A stretch of DNA of 64,000 nucleotides. Origin: Excoecaria cochinchinensis (taxonomy: Eukaryota > Streptophyta > Magnoliopsida > Malpighiales > Euphorbiaceae). Below the pieces are notes generated by a model that saw only the letters and a list, made by a program, of their open reading frames with translations, searched no databases and had not been told where the DNA came from. Positions 24,046 to 37,428 of the stretch are shown one piece after another. Position 1 is the stretch's first letter, and each line of letters starts with the position of its first letter. Location of the stretch: NCBI GenBank assembly GCA_947683425.1, contig CANTUQ010000003.1, forward strand, positions 4,774,001 through 4,838,000. The letters are read 5' to 3'. A program made the position numbers and the translations under genes.

Positions 24046-24608
24046 GCATAACAAAAATTAGCAACTATTTTGCTGCTGTGGCCGAGATAACATCAGACAA
24101 ATAATCTGCTCTTTGGCCCACCTTTATTATCTCTCTATCATCTGAGGTCTTAATAGTCACTCTCTTCCTTCTACAATCAACCCTCACATGATGAGTGGCT
24201 AACCAGTCCATTCCCAAAATGACATCAAACTATTTGAAGGGAATTTCAATCAAATTTGCGGGGAAAACACAATCCTGAACACTTATCGGACAATCTCTAT
24301 ACACTCGATTCACTACCACACTATGACGCAACGGATTGCTCACTAGAATATCATGGTCTAAAGGAGAGCTAACTAACCGATTTCCCCATGCAATGTCTGT
24401 GCTGATATAAGAATGTTTGGACCCGGAATCTATAAGTGCATACACTGAATCTAATAATTGAGAAAATTTACCTACGATCACATTTGGAGCATCTTCGTGA
24501 TCACAGGCCCTCACTGCATAACCTCGTCCTGTAGGGCAACCCTGTCCCTTAGGTGGTGGTGGAGGTCTAGCTGAAGTGTGGGAGGCTATCCCCCTGCCTC
24601 GCCCTCTC
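24046..24608 (-). pseudogene. Tekay-like aspartic protease region (element Tekay-2)
   Basis: The protease keeps the active-site sequence YALIDSGSKHSYIST and is followed by the flap-side segment FDVILGMDWLATHHVRVDC. It is preceded by an Arg/Gly and Pro-rich linker. Stops after IPFK (24230) and near 24060 break the link to RT. At about 24612 the sequence GCTGAAGGACCTGCTCC is the unoccupied counterpart of the site where element A inserted in Tekay-1. Confidence 0.85.
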
Positions 24609-25683
24609 GGTGCTGAAGGACCTGCTCCTTGTGCTGGAGAGGTCACCGACTATGGTACCACATCAGGGCAATCTATAACTAGATGTTCCTTTGACCCGCA
24701 CTTGAAACAAGCACCCGAAAGATATCTACACTCGCCTGGGCGAGACCTACCACAATGGTCACACTGCTGGGGCACTCCTCTATCTCTGCCTCGAGGTGCA
24801 CTCCCTACTGAAGATGCTGGAACACCACTACCGGCCTGCTTCTTCTAGCTACGAGCTGGTGCTGCAGATCCCCTACTCTAAGATGGTGGTGGTCCTCTAG
24901 ATCTTTTACTCTGACTACCTGCTCCATTGGACTGCCCTGGTTTCCATTTCTACGGAAACCATGCCTGCATCTCTACTTCATCAGCTTGGGATGTCTCATC
25001 TTTAATGGATACAGCTACAAGGGATCTCAAGGTTTGATGATTTTGAACACTTAATATCAGCTTAATTTTGTTGTGAAGGCCACGCTCAAATCTCTCCATC
25101 AATCTAGGTCCAGTCCTCAGCACATCATCAAGATAGCCACTCAATCCCTCAAATTCTCTTTCATACTCCACTACTGTTTTGTTGCCCTATTTCAACCTCC
25201 AAAAGGCATCTTGCATCGCAGCTTTATACTCAGCACCAATGTATTTCTTTTCAAACTGGTCAATGAAGAACTCCCAGTTCAACTGGTCATCTGGGGTATG
25301 TTTTCTGACTGAGACCCACCAAAAGTATGCTGGACCCTACAATAATGCCACTGTGCCCTCAAATTTCTCCTCTAGAGTACTATGGAGAATCTCGAACAGC
25401 CTCTTATTTCGAAACAACCACTTTCCTCTTGTTCAGAAGTCACTAGATCTCTCCCAAAGAAATCTTCAGCTCCCATCTTTTTAAGCTGCTCCAAGATTGG
25501 CTTTCTCTATACTAGAGCTGCAGGTGGCACTAGTACTGGCTGTTGTTGTTGCTGTTGCTGTTCCATCTCAATATGGATTCGGTGTCGAATATAATCCGTC
25601 ATCATGGTAAAAAATTCAGGTTGGGGTGGGGGAGGTGGCGCTGACTGTGTCAATTGCTGTCGTGGAGTCTCAGCTCGACCTAC
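24609..25683 (-). pseudogene. gag: Tekay-like Gag, 5'-truncated and broken (element Tekay-2)
   Basis: It is colinear with 9311-10376 of Tekay-1. It includes the zinc knuckle region near 24690-24760 and capsid motifs such as EYEREFEGLSGYLDDV (24950-25171), plus several stops and small indels. The 5' end stops at 25683. The first ~19 codons, start codon, leader, PBS and outer 18 bp of the LTR are missing, removed by a deletion of about 215 bp relative to Tekay-1. The element therefore cannot be translated or reverse transcribed normally. Confidence 0.85.
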
Positions 25684-26429
25684 GTATACGTATACTGCCG
25701 ACTTAGCAATACCGTGCGATTACCATGATCAATTAGAAGTCACTTACTGATGAAGTTATGGGTCAATTTTTTTTATATTCGATAATAATTCACTATGTCA
25801 ATTATCTTCTAAACCCTTACTCACTTTATATGTATTATTTAAACAAATTCGCTAAAGTTCTTAGCTACCGATTTACCTATAACTGTCTTAATTACTATTC
25901 GTTTATTACAATTTTTTGCAGTATAACGGCTTATATTTTTCACTACCCAAACCTGCAAATTTTAAAATCCACAGCCCCGGCAAGGGCACAACAATAATAT
26001 AATCCACATCCACTCATATCACATTCACATTCCATAACACAGTCATAATAATTCGCACAAACCATATAATGTACTATACTACTACATAATCCAAATTCAA
26101 ATACTAAGTTAAGTATATACATGCCATATCCAATACATACACCAAAAATAAAATCAACTTCTGCTCCTTCTGCTTGCTCCATAAAACCGAGGTGTGCTGC
26201 TCCACCTAACGCGTACCTACACGCAGTCAAAAATAACTACGTGCTGAGCATTAGAAAGACCAGTAGTGGTTACTGATCTATAATTTCCCTAATTTATTCT
26301 ATTTATTTAGCATAATATAAACGCTTCTTTTAATTATTTTCACTTATTATTATTTATTTCTAATTCACTTAATTAACCACACTATTATTTATTTAGTCAC
26401 TTAATTAACTATATACTTAATATTCTCAC

Positions 26430-28876
26430 TGTCACACCCCAACCTATACCATGGAGACTTCTACCCCGGTAGAGGGAGAAGAGTCCCGATAGATAGGAGT
26501 GTCACATTACACATACCAAAACATTCGATCACATCAAGTAAACAGATAATGCAGAGATAATATAAAGCTTATAAAAGAGAAGCACAACGGTACGAAACAG
26601 GATAAATTTTTTTTTTCTATTATATATTCATAACCAAAGTCTGTACATATTACAAAAGATTTCATGTACAAAGGCCCAAAGAATACTGTTCCAAAGGGCA
26701 CACAAAATATTACAATCTTATACAAATGACAGGAAAGCCTATACTATAAAACTCCGATCCCTAGTTGTGATGGCCTTCCCGATGCGGCACGCCTTGACCG
26801 TGCATACCAAAATCTTCCACACCTACACGGATAAAACACCCATGCTAAGTGAAGTCGCTTAGTGGGGAAAAACATAAAATGCAATGCCGCCACTCACAGT
26901 GGCGTTAACAAACAATCTCAAACGAATGGCACAGTTACTTGATAAAATGTCATAGATCAAGCTAATGTGTAGTAGCACTATAATTATATTATTCTCAATA
27001 AGCAATAATTCAAAACTTATGCATAACATCCAATGACACTTTTGCACCTGCTATATCAAGATAGTGGATAACGAGTACACATAGATACCCGGAGGTACCA
27101 GAAATATTCTCATAACACATAGATACCCGAGGGTATCAAAACAATCTTTTTATTCTTGTTCCAAAGTATTTTCACATAGAATCTTAGGTAAGATTCAACA
27201 GAAAGATCACGAAGATCCATTCGGGGGACCTGATCAGGGTCCAAATCGTACACATGGCTGCAGCTACACATAACTCTATTAGGCATGCCTAACTATCCAC
27301 TTATTCGACTCTAGCAGGTCATGCATAAACCATTCAATCCATATTTCAGAGTACAGCATACAATTCATCTAAAGGATCATGATATCACTTATATAAAAGC
27401 ACATAAAAGTATGACATGTATCATACAATAGTATAAGTTCATTCAGAAGAGATACAAAATTCATTTAAGCTAAAACTGAGCAAAAATTCCAGAAAAATGG
27501 GTGGTGACTAATAAGCTTGGCCGGTCACGAGTCGTCACGGATGTCACCACTCGTGACAAGCCTCCTCTGTCATGAGTCGCCACGGTCGTCACCACTCGTG
27601 ACACACATCTCTTGGCTAGTCACGAGTCGTCACGGCCGTCACCACTCGTGACAAGCCTCCTCTGTCACGAGTCGTCACGGTCGTCACCACTCGTGACAGA
27701 CCTCTCTTGGCTAGTCACGAGTCGTCACGGCCGTCACCACTCGTGACAAGCCTCCCCTGTCACGAGTCGTCACGGTCGTCACCACTCGTGACAGACCTCT
27801 CTTGGCTAGTCACGAGTCGTCACGGCCGTCACCACTCGTGACAAGCCTCCTCTGTCACGAGTCGTCACGGTCGTCACCACTCGCGACAGACTCTCTCTTC
27901 TCTTCTCTTGGATGGTCACGACACACACACACACTGGGAACGGGAAATTCATCAGAATTAACTCCAAAATGGCTCAAAACAATTCAAATCTCCTCTTACC
28001 CTCCCATAGATCCTCCATACATCATAAATGACATAAAAACAACTTAATTCCACAATCAACACAACCAAAATCATGCATAAACACATCCAAGTCCCTCAAG
28101 AACACAAACCCTAAAATTTTCATTAAGTTCAAATTCAATCAAATTTCTCAAACAAAAATCCCAAATTACACAAACGTTCCCAAACCTGATTTCCTTTGCT
28201 CCTAGTCGTGAGCTCCGCTTCCACTCGCTTTCTCTTTCCCCTTAGATGTTCTAGGAAGCTCCTCTGAACCATAAATCAAACACAACCAGGTTTAATTCTA
28301 ACAATTAACACATAAATGGAAATCAAATCTAGAGAGGAGGAAGAAAAGAATCTAAGATTTTACTAACTTAAACTCACCCTTTGAACTTATGAGACACAAA
28401 CCCAGCAATTCAATCACTCAAGGCTAAGAATAAAGAGCAAAAACAGGTAAAGAAGAAAAAGAAAAGAAGAAGAAGAGAAAGAAGAAGATGAATAGCGTGA
28501 GGAGGAAGAGGAGAACGGGAAGAGGAAGAGAAGCAAAATGGTTTACAGCTGTCCTCTCTCTCATCACCCACTAAATTCAACCCTATCCACTTGCCATATG
28601 TCAATTTCTCATAGGAAATGATCCCACTAGCATACCCTACTCCCATACTCTCACTTACACACAAATAACATCACTTATTCACATCCTACTTCCCTATCCT
28701 ATGCACACACGCTAACAAACCCCTTTCCACACATAACATTTACATAAACACATACACTTAAATAAATTAATATGCATGCAACATCAAAATGCACACAAGT
28801 ACGCACACATAGATACAGACAGGCATATTCAGACTCAGACAGGCTCAGACTACCAGGGCGGTTTTGGGGTGTTACA
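26430..28876 (-). mobile_element. Solo LTR of family D (2.4 kb)
   Basis: TGTCACACCCC...GGGTGTTACA with a 5-bp target duplication CTCAC at 26425-26429 and 28877-28881, so it is an integrated LTR whose interior has been lost by LTR-LTR recombination. It holds a CTAAGTG...CGCTTAGTGGGG motif near 26844-26866, as in elements A and B. It also has a 95-bp hairpin repeat array (27525-27895) and a purine-rich AAGAAG tract at 28440-28530. Orientation is inferred as minus from the shared motif order. No coding frame is supported. Confidence 0.87.
27525..27895. repeat. 95-bp tandem repeat of GTCACGAGT hairpins
   Basis: Four copies of a ~95-bp unit, each made of two ~47-bp halves. The GGCTAGTCACGAG landmark recurs at 27614, 27709 and 27804. 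Each half can fold with arms GTCACGAGT and ACTCGTGAC around a GTCACGG core. It occupies the same relative zone of the LTR as the hairpin clusters of A and B. Confidence 0.92.
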
Positions 28877-30319
28877 CTCACTAACTTCTTTAATTTCCAT
28901 TAATCACTATTCTTTTCACTTAATTCCATTTATGTCCCTAATTTTTCCATTAATTCCATTTATGTCCTCACAATTACATAAATACCTATTATGTCCCATC
29001 TTTTACTTTAATTACACTTATGTCCTCATTTTACACATAATTACCAAAATACCCTTGTTTAATTAACTTAATGACTATTTTACCCTTTTTGCATCAAGTT
29101 TTCACTTTTAACTTACAATTTAGCCAAATTATATTTTAGTCCCAAATTTTATCACTTTTTCACTGTTTCACTTTTTAGCACCATATTTTTCCAAAATTAC
29201 CATTTTACCCTTCCACTTACAATTTTAAATACCTATTTCATCCCATCTTTTACTTTAATTACACTTATGTCCTCATTTTATACATAATTACCAAAATACC
29301 CTTGTTTAATTCAGTTAATGACTATTTTACCGTTTTTGCATCAAGTTTCCACTTTTAACTTACAATTTAGCCAAATTACATTTTAGTCCCAAATTTTATC
29401 ACTTTTCATTGTTTTACTATTTTAGCACTATATTTTACCAAAATTACCATTTTACCCGTCCACATACACTTTTAACTTGTTTTCGCCAATTTTTACCAAC
29501 TTTTTATAAAATTGTCGTTTTACCCCTAAACTTTCTATTTATTTCAATTTAGTCTTACTTTCACTCATTTTCACCAATTTTACTATTTTAATTATTTTTA
29601 TCACATATTTACCAGTATGCCCCTAATATGGACCCGATAGAAAATCTACTGACCGAATTTGCAAAATATGGTTCCCACAGACCCATTTCACTATAAAATA
29701 ATCCCAACAGGACCATTTTCATTGCACTGCACTATTTTATACACTGAATTTCACTGTACACTGCGATAAGCTCTCATTGGCCTATCGATAGTGAGTCGCC
29801 ATGAGTCATACTGCAGTGTAGAATCGCTATGGCTAGCCAATTATATCCTAGACTAGATTTCACTACAAGATAACTACTAAGGGTAATATTTTAAAAATCC
29901 TTCAAATTTCCTCATTATGTTAATATGCATATTTCAACATACATCTCATTTTCACATGCCACTTTGCATACACACTCATTTACCATTATATAGTCACATT
30001 ATGCCTTTCATTTACATATACCATCAAAATACATATATATATTATCATATATACCATTCGGCCAAGTGTTATAATTTTCATATCATGCCCCATAATTTCT
30101 CTTAGTCACTCAATTACACTTATTTCAAATTATACATACCTTGTATAGCAATTACATGCCAAAATTCATCACATATCTCATTTAATCCCTTATTTGTCCA
30201 TTCGGCCATAACACTAAAGTTTCATCATGAATTCTTTTCAAACTTTTAACCATCCCATCATGTTATACACATGTTATATTTATCATAAACACCATTTACA
30301 TGCCATAAATTACCTTAAA

Positions 30320-30347
30320 ATTATTGTTGTGCCCTTGCCGGGGCTGT
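30320..30347. repeat. 28-bp inverted filler copied from the same LTR
   Basis: 30320-30347 is the exact reverse complement of 25971-25998 (core ACAGCCCCGGCAAGGGCACA). It sits at the junction of an internal LTR deletion, with GCTGT shared at the right edge. This indicates templated repair. Confidence 0.9.
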
Positions 30348-30767
30348 CAAAATTCACAGATAACACTTCCACTGTCTTATTTTACACACTTAACATCTAT
30401 TAGGCCATTTTAACCATTAATAACCCCTTGGTCAAACTCCGGTTCAAATTGAACCGAACCCGAGGCCAACTTCAGAATGACTTTCCGAGGTCAATTTAAC
30501 TCCGTTTTCAGCTCAAATTTTACCAATAGACTCCTAATGACCCACAGATCATTTTTGCGAAATTAAAATTTTTTGGGCGTTGGATAGCTGGGTTTGCTGT
30601 ATAGCCACCCCGGTGTCACCCGTCTCGAAATCACTATACTTTTAACACACTTATCACTAAACTTTGACACTGGTAAACTCACTCCCTACACTGTTCGACA
30701 CTGTGATTATCATGGTAACACTGAAATTATGGAATGACACTTCTAGACTAGTGTTTGGGCCATTACA

Positions 30768-31972
30768 GCAATTCTTCAAAACAAAATAGATTTACACGGC
30801 GGTATGATAAATCCATACCCCCGTGTAAACCCACGGGCAAGCAAGACTCAACCCAGAAATATGATCAAACGGTGGTAAGGCTTTCCTTACCGTCGTGCGA
30901 CTCATCAAAAACCCAAAAAATTCATGTTATTCACTCCCCAAACTTAAACAAAAATTCAACACAACTCAAATCAAACATTCAAATCTTCATAAACAACATA
31001 AAACCCAACTTCTATACCAATAAATACACTTATTTCACGCAATAAACATAATCAAAATCCATCATTTAGCAAAACCAAAAATTTACTTCCAACCTTCAAT
31101 CAATTACACAGTTTGATCCATTATACCACATTCCAAGCATATCAACGCAAGTAAGTCAAAACCCATAGCATTTAAACATACTCAAACAAATTTATCCCCA
31201 TAAATTTCCAGAACATTAAATCAAAACGCCAAATCAAATAACAAAATCGCGAACCTCATCTCGTTTGCTCCTAAAAGCTTAAATGGTTGCACTTCCTTGC
31301 TCCCATACTCTTTCACACTCACAATCATCCAATTACCTCATCAAAATACACACAAAACCACCAAAAATTCAAAGGTTAATCCAAATCATAAATAACCTTT
31401 ACTCATGAATAAGGAAAGAAGAAGAAAGGAACCAATTACTTACTTGATCAACCCTCGAATTTACTAGATCATCCAAAAATTACAGCAACCAGGGGATAAA
31501 TTAAAACAAGGAAGAAAAAGAAGAAGAAGAAAAAGAAGAAGAAGAAGAAGAAGAAGAGGAGAACGGGATGAGAGGAGAGCAGATTTCCCTTCCCTCTCTC
31601 ACATTCTCTCTCTCTCTTATACCTCGTCCACCCAAACCTATCCCCTTGCCATATTTCACTTTGCTATTGGTCTACTCTAGATTTTTATGTCAAACTTCCT
31701 TATTAAACCTTCCACTCTTAATTCTTCTTACATTTGGCATACAACTTTATACATCTTAACATTAGCCAATAAACAATTCTTTCTATTACTTCGATTTAGT
31801 CCCTAAATCCATACTTTAAAATTTTACCATTGGCCGCCGCACTTGCCGAAACTTTTACATTCATTCTTAAATTGTCCATTTGACATATCAAACACTTCAA
31901 CTTGCATAACGATGGTCACCACTCATCCTTAACATGCATAAATCCTTCTAGGGTATTTTTCGGGTTATTACA
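30768..31972 (-). repeat. Terminal remnant of a family-D-like LTR
   Basis: About 1.2 kb ending CGGGTTATTACA at 31972. The order of landmarks follows the solo LTR: hairpins first (TTTACACGG...CCGTGTAAA at 30790-30826, GGTAAGG-CTTT-CCTTACC at 30875-30892), then an intervening AT-rich part, an AAGAAG tract (31503-31560) and the terminal GGGTATTTTTCGGGTTATTACA resembling the D end. The Tekay pair apparently inserted into this LTR; its other half would lie left of the window. No gene is seen. Confidence 0.6.
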
Positions 31973-32900
31973 CAAAAAATAAAAAAAAATAAATAACGCA
32001 GTGAGAAAAATGGTCCAAGAATATTTACCCTTAGAATTTTTAGAGTGGATAAAATGATGCATCAATTCGTTCTCCTTGGCAAGTTTGCGATGATAAACAC
32101 AAAAAATATTCAAGAAAAACCTAAATTTTTAACGCAGAAAATTCAGGAAAATGATTTTTTATGGAGTGACCAAGCTAAAGAAATTAGTTTTCTTTGCTCG
32201 GATCAATCCAAGAATAAAACCCTTTTAGAAAGAAGAAGAAATAAATTCCTAGGATTTTTGAAGATATTTTTTTTCCTCTTGTCTGCCTCCTTTTTCTCTA
32301 AGGAAGAAGCCCTATTCTCCTTTCAGGAAAACACTAGTAACCTTACAAATGACACATTCTTTCTCTTTATTTTTCCTATCTTCCCAAAAGGAGAAAGAAC
32401 GAAAACCCCTTTTAATTTTCTTCCCCCAAAAAGACCCTGAAAGGTGAAAATAACGGTCTACAAAAATTTTTGAAAATACAAGTTTTGCAAGTGCAGGGAT
32501 ACAGCAACCGACATGCGGCTTGGAGGCCACACGCAAAAGCCACGAGGTGCAGCCCCCTCGCGAGAGGACGCATGCGAAAGAAATGATGTGCGGCCTAGAG
32601 GCCGCACATGAAAAGGAACGATGTGTTGCCTGCAGACCGCACGCGGGAGAAACAACGTACGATATGGAGGCCGCATGCAGAAAGGAACAGCATGCAGCCT
32701 GTAGGAAGCACGCAGAAGCTGCGACGTGTGGCCTCGCGGGAGGCAGCACCTCGCATGAGGCCTCACGCCCACCCACATGCGGGCACTGCCTCTAGCGTGC
32801 GCCCGCATGCTGGCACTGCGCCTCGTGTGCCGCACAAGCCACTTCGGCGGCAGGCCACCGATTCCCTAGAAGATAAAATAAAATTTTTCTGAAACCCAAA
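31973..32900 (-). repeat. Probable inverted fragment of a Tat-type LTR
   Basis: On the minus strand the segment TTCTAAGGGTAAATATT (near 32030) matches 35016-35032 of the plus-strand Tat LTR. It is preceded by similar sequence about a CAAGG...GAACGAATT tract and by a GC-rich island (32500-32860), comparable to 33829-34026. Arg- and Cys-rich open frames in the GC island are a composition effect. The exact ends are uncertain. Confidence 0.5.
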
Positions 32901-33603
32901 AATTATTTTTTTTTTTATTTAAAAGGAACAACCTCGACAAGGGAAACATCAGTTCTAACATCTTTGCTTGTGAACAAGCAATCATTTTCATCATTAGGCA
33001 ATCCTGACCTTGGACTGCCTCGGGACCCTGTGTCTACACCTCTTAAGAGGCAAATCCCAAGATCTCTTAAGAAGAAAATTCCAAGACCTCTTAAGAGGCA
33101 AATCTCCAAGACCTCTTAAAAGGCAAATCCCATGACCTCTTAGCAGGCAAATCTCCAAGACCTCTTAAGAGGAAATTCTCCAAGTCCTCTTAAGAGGCAA
33201 ATCTCCAAGTCCTTTTAAGAGCCAATTCCCCATGTTCTCTTAAGAGGCAAATCCTTCAAAGTCCTATTAAGAGGCAAATCTCTAAGTCCTCTTAGAGGCA
33301 TTAATCTATAAATTAGCGAAAATCCTCTAGGGGGCAACCGTTCTTTAGGGAATAACCAACCGTCCTTCAAGGGGTATGCATCTGACGTCAACTCAATGGA
33401 AATGTAAAACGCTAAAAAGGGAACATTAATTGACCACCAAGAGCCTAGCTTAACACATCAACAAGCCGGCGTTAGTCAAACCCACCACAACTCCATCAAC
33501 ACAACAAGAAGTTAGCAGCTTCAGGTACACGCTCCTTTCCTTTTCTCTGAATTTTGATTCACCTAGACATCCCTGCATTAGCTTCTCTAAAATTGGGGAC
33601 AAT
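32901..33603 (+). other. 3' internal end of a Tat/Ogre-like element with CCTCTTAAGAGG array and PPT
   Basis: From about 33035 to 33310 a ~25-bp unit (CCAAGACCTCTTAAGAGGCA type) repeats about ten times. About 280 bp of unique sequence follows, then AAAATTGGGGACAAT (33589-33603), a polypurine tract directly before the LTR start at 33604. No protein frame is present. It belongs to an element to the left of the LTR. Confidence 0.7.
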
Positions 33604-34219
33604 TGTAGAGACCAAGTCCTGATACAGCTCAGATCAGAGGTTACCCAATGATGAAATTAACGCCTTTTCACAGGTAAAAAAATTAGAGTGATGATTACCT
33701 TGTCAAAATTTTCTTTTTTGAAATAAAAAATATAAAAATATAAAAAAATAAAAATAAAGGAGTTTTATAATTATAGTATTTTATTCAAAACGGTTTCTTC
33801 AAGAATCTTTTAGAAAAAAATAATAATCATGGCCGCCGTCCGCATCGGCGGCGCGCTGCGGCAGCATGCCAAGCGAGCGCCCAGCTCGCGCATGCTAGCA
33901 CTGGGACGCTCGCTCCTACACTATGAGGCGCACATGCGACGGGTGAGGTGTCGCTCGCCTAACCCTCGGCTACGCGTTGGGAGCCCGTCAATGCATCCGT
34001 CGCCCAGATCTGTCGATTTTCGCTGAAAATGAAATTTTTGGCTTTTTTTCGCGATTTTCGCTTCAAAATTGATTTTTTATTCCATTGTTTTTGGTATGTT
34101 CATGTTTTTTTCAATTTTTAAAATTAAGATAGGTTTTTATTATTTTTTATTATTATTTTTTACTTATTATTTTTTATTAAAATTTATCCTTAAAATAAAT
34201 ATAAAAAATTTAATTTTAT

Positions 34220-34580
34220 TTTGAGTTCAAAAGAATTTAATTTTATCTCCAAATCTAATTTAAATTCAAAAAAATTAGAGTTTATTTTCTAAAATCTAAT
34301 TTGAATTCAAAAGGATATGATATCTATCTTTAAGGATAATTCAATTTTTAAAAAGATTTAAATTTTTAATTCAAATTTTAAAAAATATTTAAATTTTTAA
34401 TTTGAATTTTGAAAAGATTTAAATTTTTAATTTGGATTTTGAATAAATTTGCATTTTTAAATTTGAATTTTGAAAAGATTTGTATTTTTAAATTTTAATT
34501 TTAAAAAAGATTTTATTTTTAAATTTGAATTTTAAAAATGTTTGAATTTTAAATATAAATTTTAAAAAGATTTGATTTTT
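34220..34580 (+). repeat. AT-rich ~30-bp imperfect tandem repeats upstream of the TATA box
   Basis: Repeated AAAAGATTTAAATTTTTAAT and TTGAATTTTGAA motifs over 350 bp, ending about 20 bp before TATAAATA. The position within U3 would suit an enhancer-like or nucleosome-excluding stretch; that role is inference. Confidence 0.75.
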
Positions 34581-34600
34581 TTCCTTATCCTCAGTTAGCT

Positions 34601-34608
34601 TATAAATA
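34601..34608 (+). promoter_or_regulatory. Candidate TATA box of the Tat LTR
   Basis: TATAAATA within CTTATAAATAGCAGGCTGAG. It is the best core-promoter match in this LTR. Transcription would start about 30 bp downstream, near 34635. Confidence 0.6.
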
Positions 34609-37428
34609 GCAGGCTGAGGATCGAGGAAAAAGATTTGGATTTTCTCTTCTTCTTCTTAGAAAGAATTCTTTCTATATTTTCTTTCTCTTGAATTTTTTTA
34701 TTCAAATAAATTTCTTAAATTCATATTTTTCACTTCTTCTTCTTCAAGATAATTCTTTCTTCATTTTCTTTATTTGAGTTTTTTTTTTCAAATAAATTTC
34801 TTAAATTTTTAAAAATAAAATTTTGATAAAAAAGTCATTCTTAACACAAGGAAAATAATTCTTTGCTCTTAAGAATTTTTATTTTTCTTCCATTATTTTT
34901 TTAAGCAAGTTTTCTTTCATGGACTAAAACTCCAATTTTTTATTATTTTCACTTCTAATTTTGCGGATCAAGGCAAGGAAATCAATCATCTTTTTCCCTC
35001 AATCGAAATCGAGTTCTAAGGGTAAATATTTCGGGTTCAATCATACTTTTCTTTTATTTTCTTTCTATTTTATTTATTCACAATAATTTTATTAACATGT
35101 AGATATTTATATCTATTGTTTATATATTTATTTTATCTCTGATATTTCCTTTATTTTCATTATTTTATTTTATTGTCCCACTCACATGTTATTCGTTTTT
35201 CTTATGAGTTTATTTATTTCTACTGATTATGGGGCGTTGAGAAAGGGAGCCCACTAGGATGATCCAAAGATGCCAACTTGGTTCATTTTCTTTACCCTAT
35301 TTCCTTTTAGTTTATTTTTGTTTCCAATTTATTGTAAATATTATTTTGAGCCCGCTAATGTAAAAATGGCTAAAGATTTATTCTAGCGATAAATGGAATT
35401 TTCTTAAATAAAATAGGACCAATGTCCTATTTTTTTTATCCAAATAAAACAGATATTTTAATATTATTTTTTCTTTAAATATCATGCGAAGACCAATTTC
35501 TTCATCCTTAATCTAATATCACGTTTTGTGTATGTTTCCTTTTTTGCTCATTTATAATAGGGGTTGTATTTCGCCCCTAATTTTATTGTAAATTATTGTG
35601 CTTTTATTTACTTTATGCTTAATTTATTTATTTGTTGCTTTCATTACGTGATCGACATGTGCTTTAATTAATGCATTAAATTGTATGAGAAAAGGAATGA
35701 AATCTTAAATTTAAAACTCAATCATAATTTAATCAAGGTATGAATAAATGGCAAGTCCCGAAACTTCTCTAGTCTTAGGCTCAACGAGGTTAAAGGAGCA
35801 TCTCAATGTCCTATTGGGGTGGGGTTGTAACACCCTTAAACGATAAATAATAACTTAATTGTCTTAAACTACTGTTACAATTATTGCAAAAATCCGGGTA
35901 AATTTTTATTTTTTTTCCAACTGTTTTATAACTATTAAATCTTACTATTCATACAATCATTCTAAAATAGGCTACTTAAATTCTTCCGAAATTTCGGCAG
36001 AATTTTCCCTATAATATTGCCTATCCCCCTGTAAACAGAAAGTCTTAACACTTCTATAATCAAATACATTTTCATCCATCCTACTCCAATTCAAACTGCA
36101 ACACAATTTTGCCCATCCATCAATTTAAGTCCATTCACAACTCATATAATAATTCACAATATCATCACTCACTATTTACATCAATTTTACAAAATACAAA
36201 GATACTATGATAATACATCATCTATCACTATAAATAATTTTTCAATACAACTCTTTGATACAATAGTATCCTAATTATCTATGTAGTGTACATGCCAAAT
36301 CAGAACAAAACCCAATTATCAATTCCCAGAAATTTCATTCTCATCACCCGCTTGTCATGCTTACCATTCAACGTTTCTCCTTTGGAACAGTGCTGATATT
36401 CACTTGATTCCTGTCTTATACCTGCGTGAGGATAAACCACGCGCTAAGCTTTATGCTTAGTGGTGACTACCAAATTTACTTATCCAAGGCATAAAATATC
36501 GAGTGTTCAATTATACAAATCGAACATGCATGCATTCTAATGTTTATGCATTAAGGTCGCAAATTACTTTCTCCTTTCACATATAACATAACAATTCATT
36601 ATTCTTTTAAATAGCTAAAATTTCTTAAAACATTTATAGTTAAGTTTCCAAATTCATAGCTGAGATCTACTAGCATTCTGACAATGTGCAAAACACGCTT
36701 ATTATGCATAATTAAACAATTTTCCATGAATTGTTAAACAGTCAATATGTTAATAACATAGCAACTACTATTCCATTTCTATCTTAACAGTTATTCTAAC
36801 TTTCATCTAATACAATAATACCCACTGCAATATGCATATTCATGCATGCAGTACACATTGATGAATAATAAGTTCATATAAATGCACAAAGCCACTTCGT
36901 CATATCACTAATTCATAAGATCATTTACCAATACCCCTTTATTCAATTAAACTTTTTATCATAAAACTATTATCTCTATCACAATTTAAGATATTTATTA
37001 ACTTTCCAGCTAAATATATATATATTAAACTTTAAATTCTTCATTCTTACCTTTTAATTAACATTTCATTCTTAACTTTACTACTTTAGCACTTTACTTG
37101 TCATTAAATTACTTCATATTTACTTAATCCACATTTTCTCCATACTTACCATTTAAATTCTCAAAATATACGTTTAATATGGATTATAAAATTTATTGTT
37201 TAAACCCACCAATTTACCTTGCGTCATTTATTCCTTATTAAATTCCTTAATTCACATTTATTTCACATTCATCAATTCACTTTGCAATTTATTATTTTGC
37301 CCATAGTACAATGCTGGCAGACTCTAAGTACAGGATAAACGGAATGTGAACTCCATAAGTTCACACAGAAATATCAGCAAAGTCCTTTGGGACCACCACT
37401 ACCTTTTAATACAGAACAGTACACTTCG

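Larger units (their letters stand above)
25685..30767 (-). repeat. 5' LTR of Tekay-2, truncated and split by a solo LTR
   Basis: The LTR sequence resumes with TATACGTATACTGCC at 25685 and ends GGGCCATTACA at 30767. It matches 10592 onward in the shared LTR. It is interrupted by the family-D solo LTR at 26430-28876. It also lacks about 0.9 kb corresponding to 12793-13662 and the first part of 20631-20690. That deletion is filled with a 28-bp inverted piece of the LTR itself (30320-30347). No PPT follows at 30768, so this is the outer boundary of the Tekay array. Confidence 0.88.

Noticed and set aside
26430..28876. Considered as a DNA transposon because of the near-inverted ends TGTCACACCCC and GGGTGTTACA
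   Set aside because: TG...CA ends, 5-bp duplication and motif order shared with element A/B LTRs fit a solo LTR better.
32458..32892. Several frames rich in His, Arg, Cys and Ala
   Set aside because: GC-rich island in an LTR-like fragment, open on both strands; composition effect.
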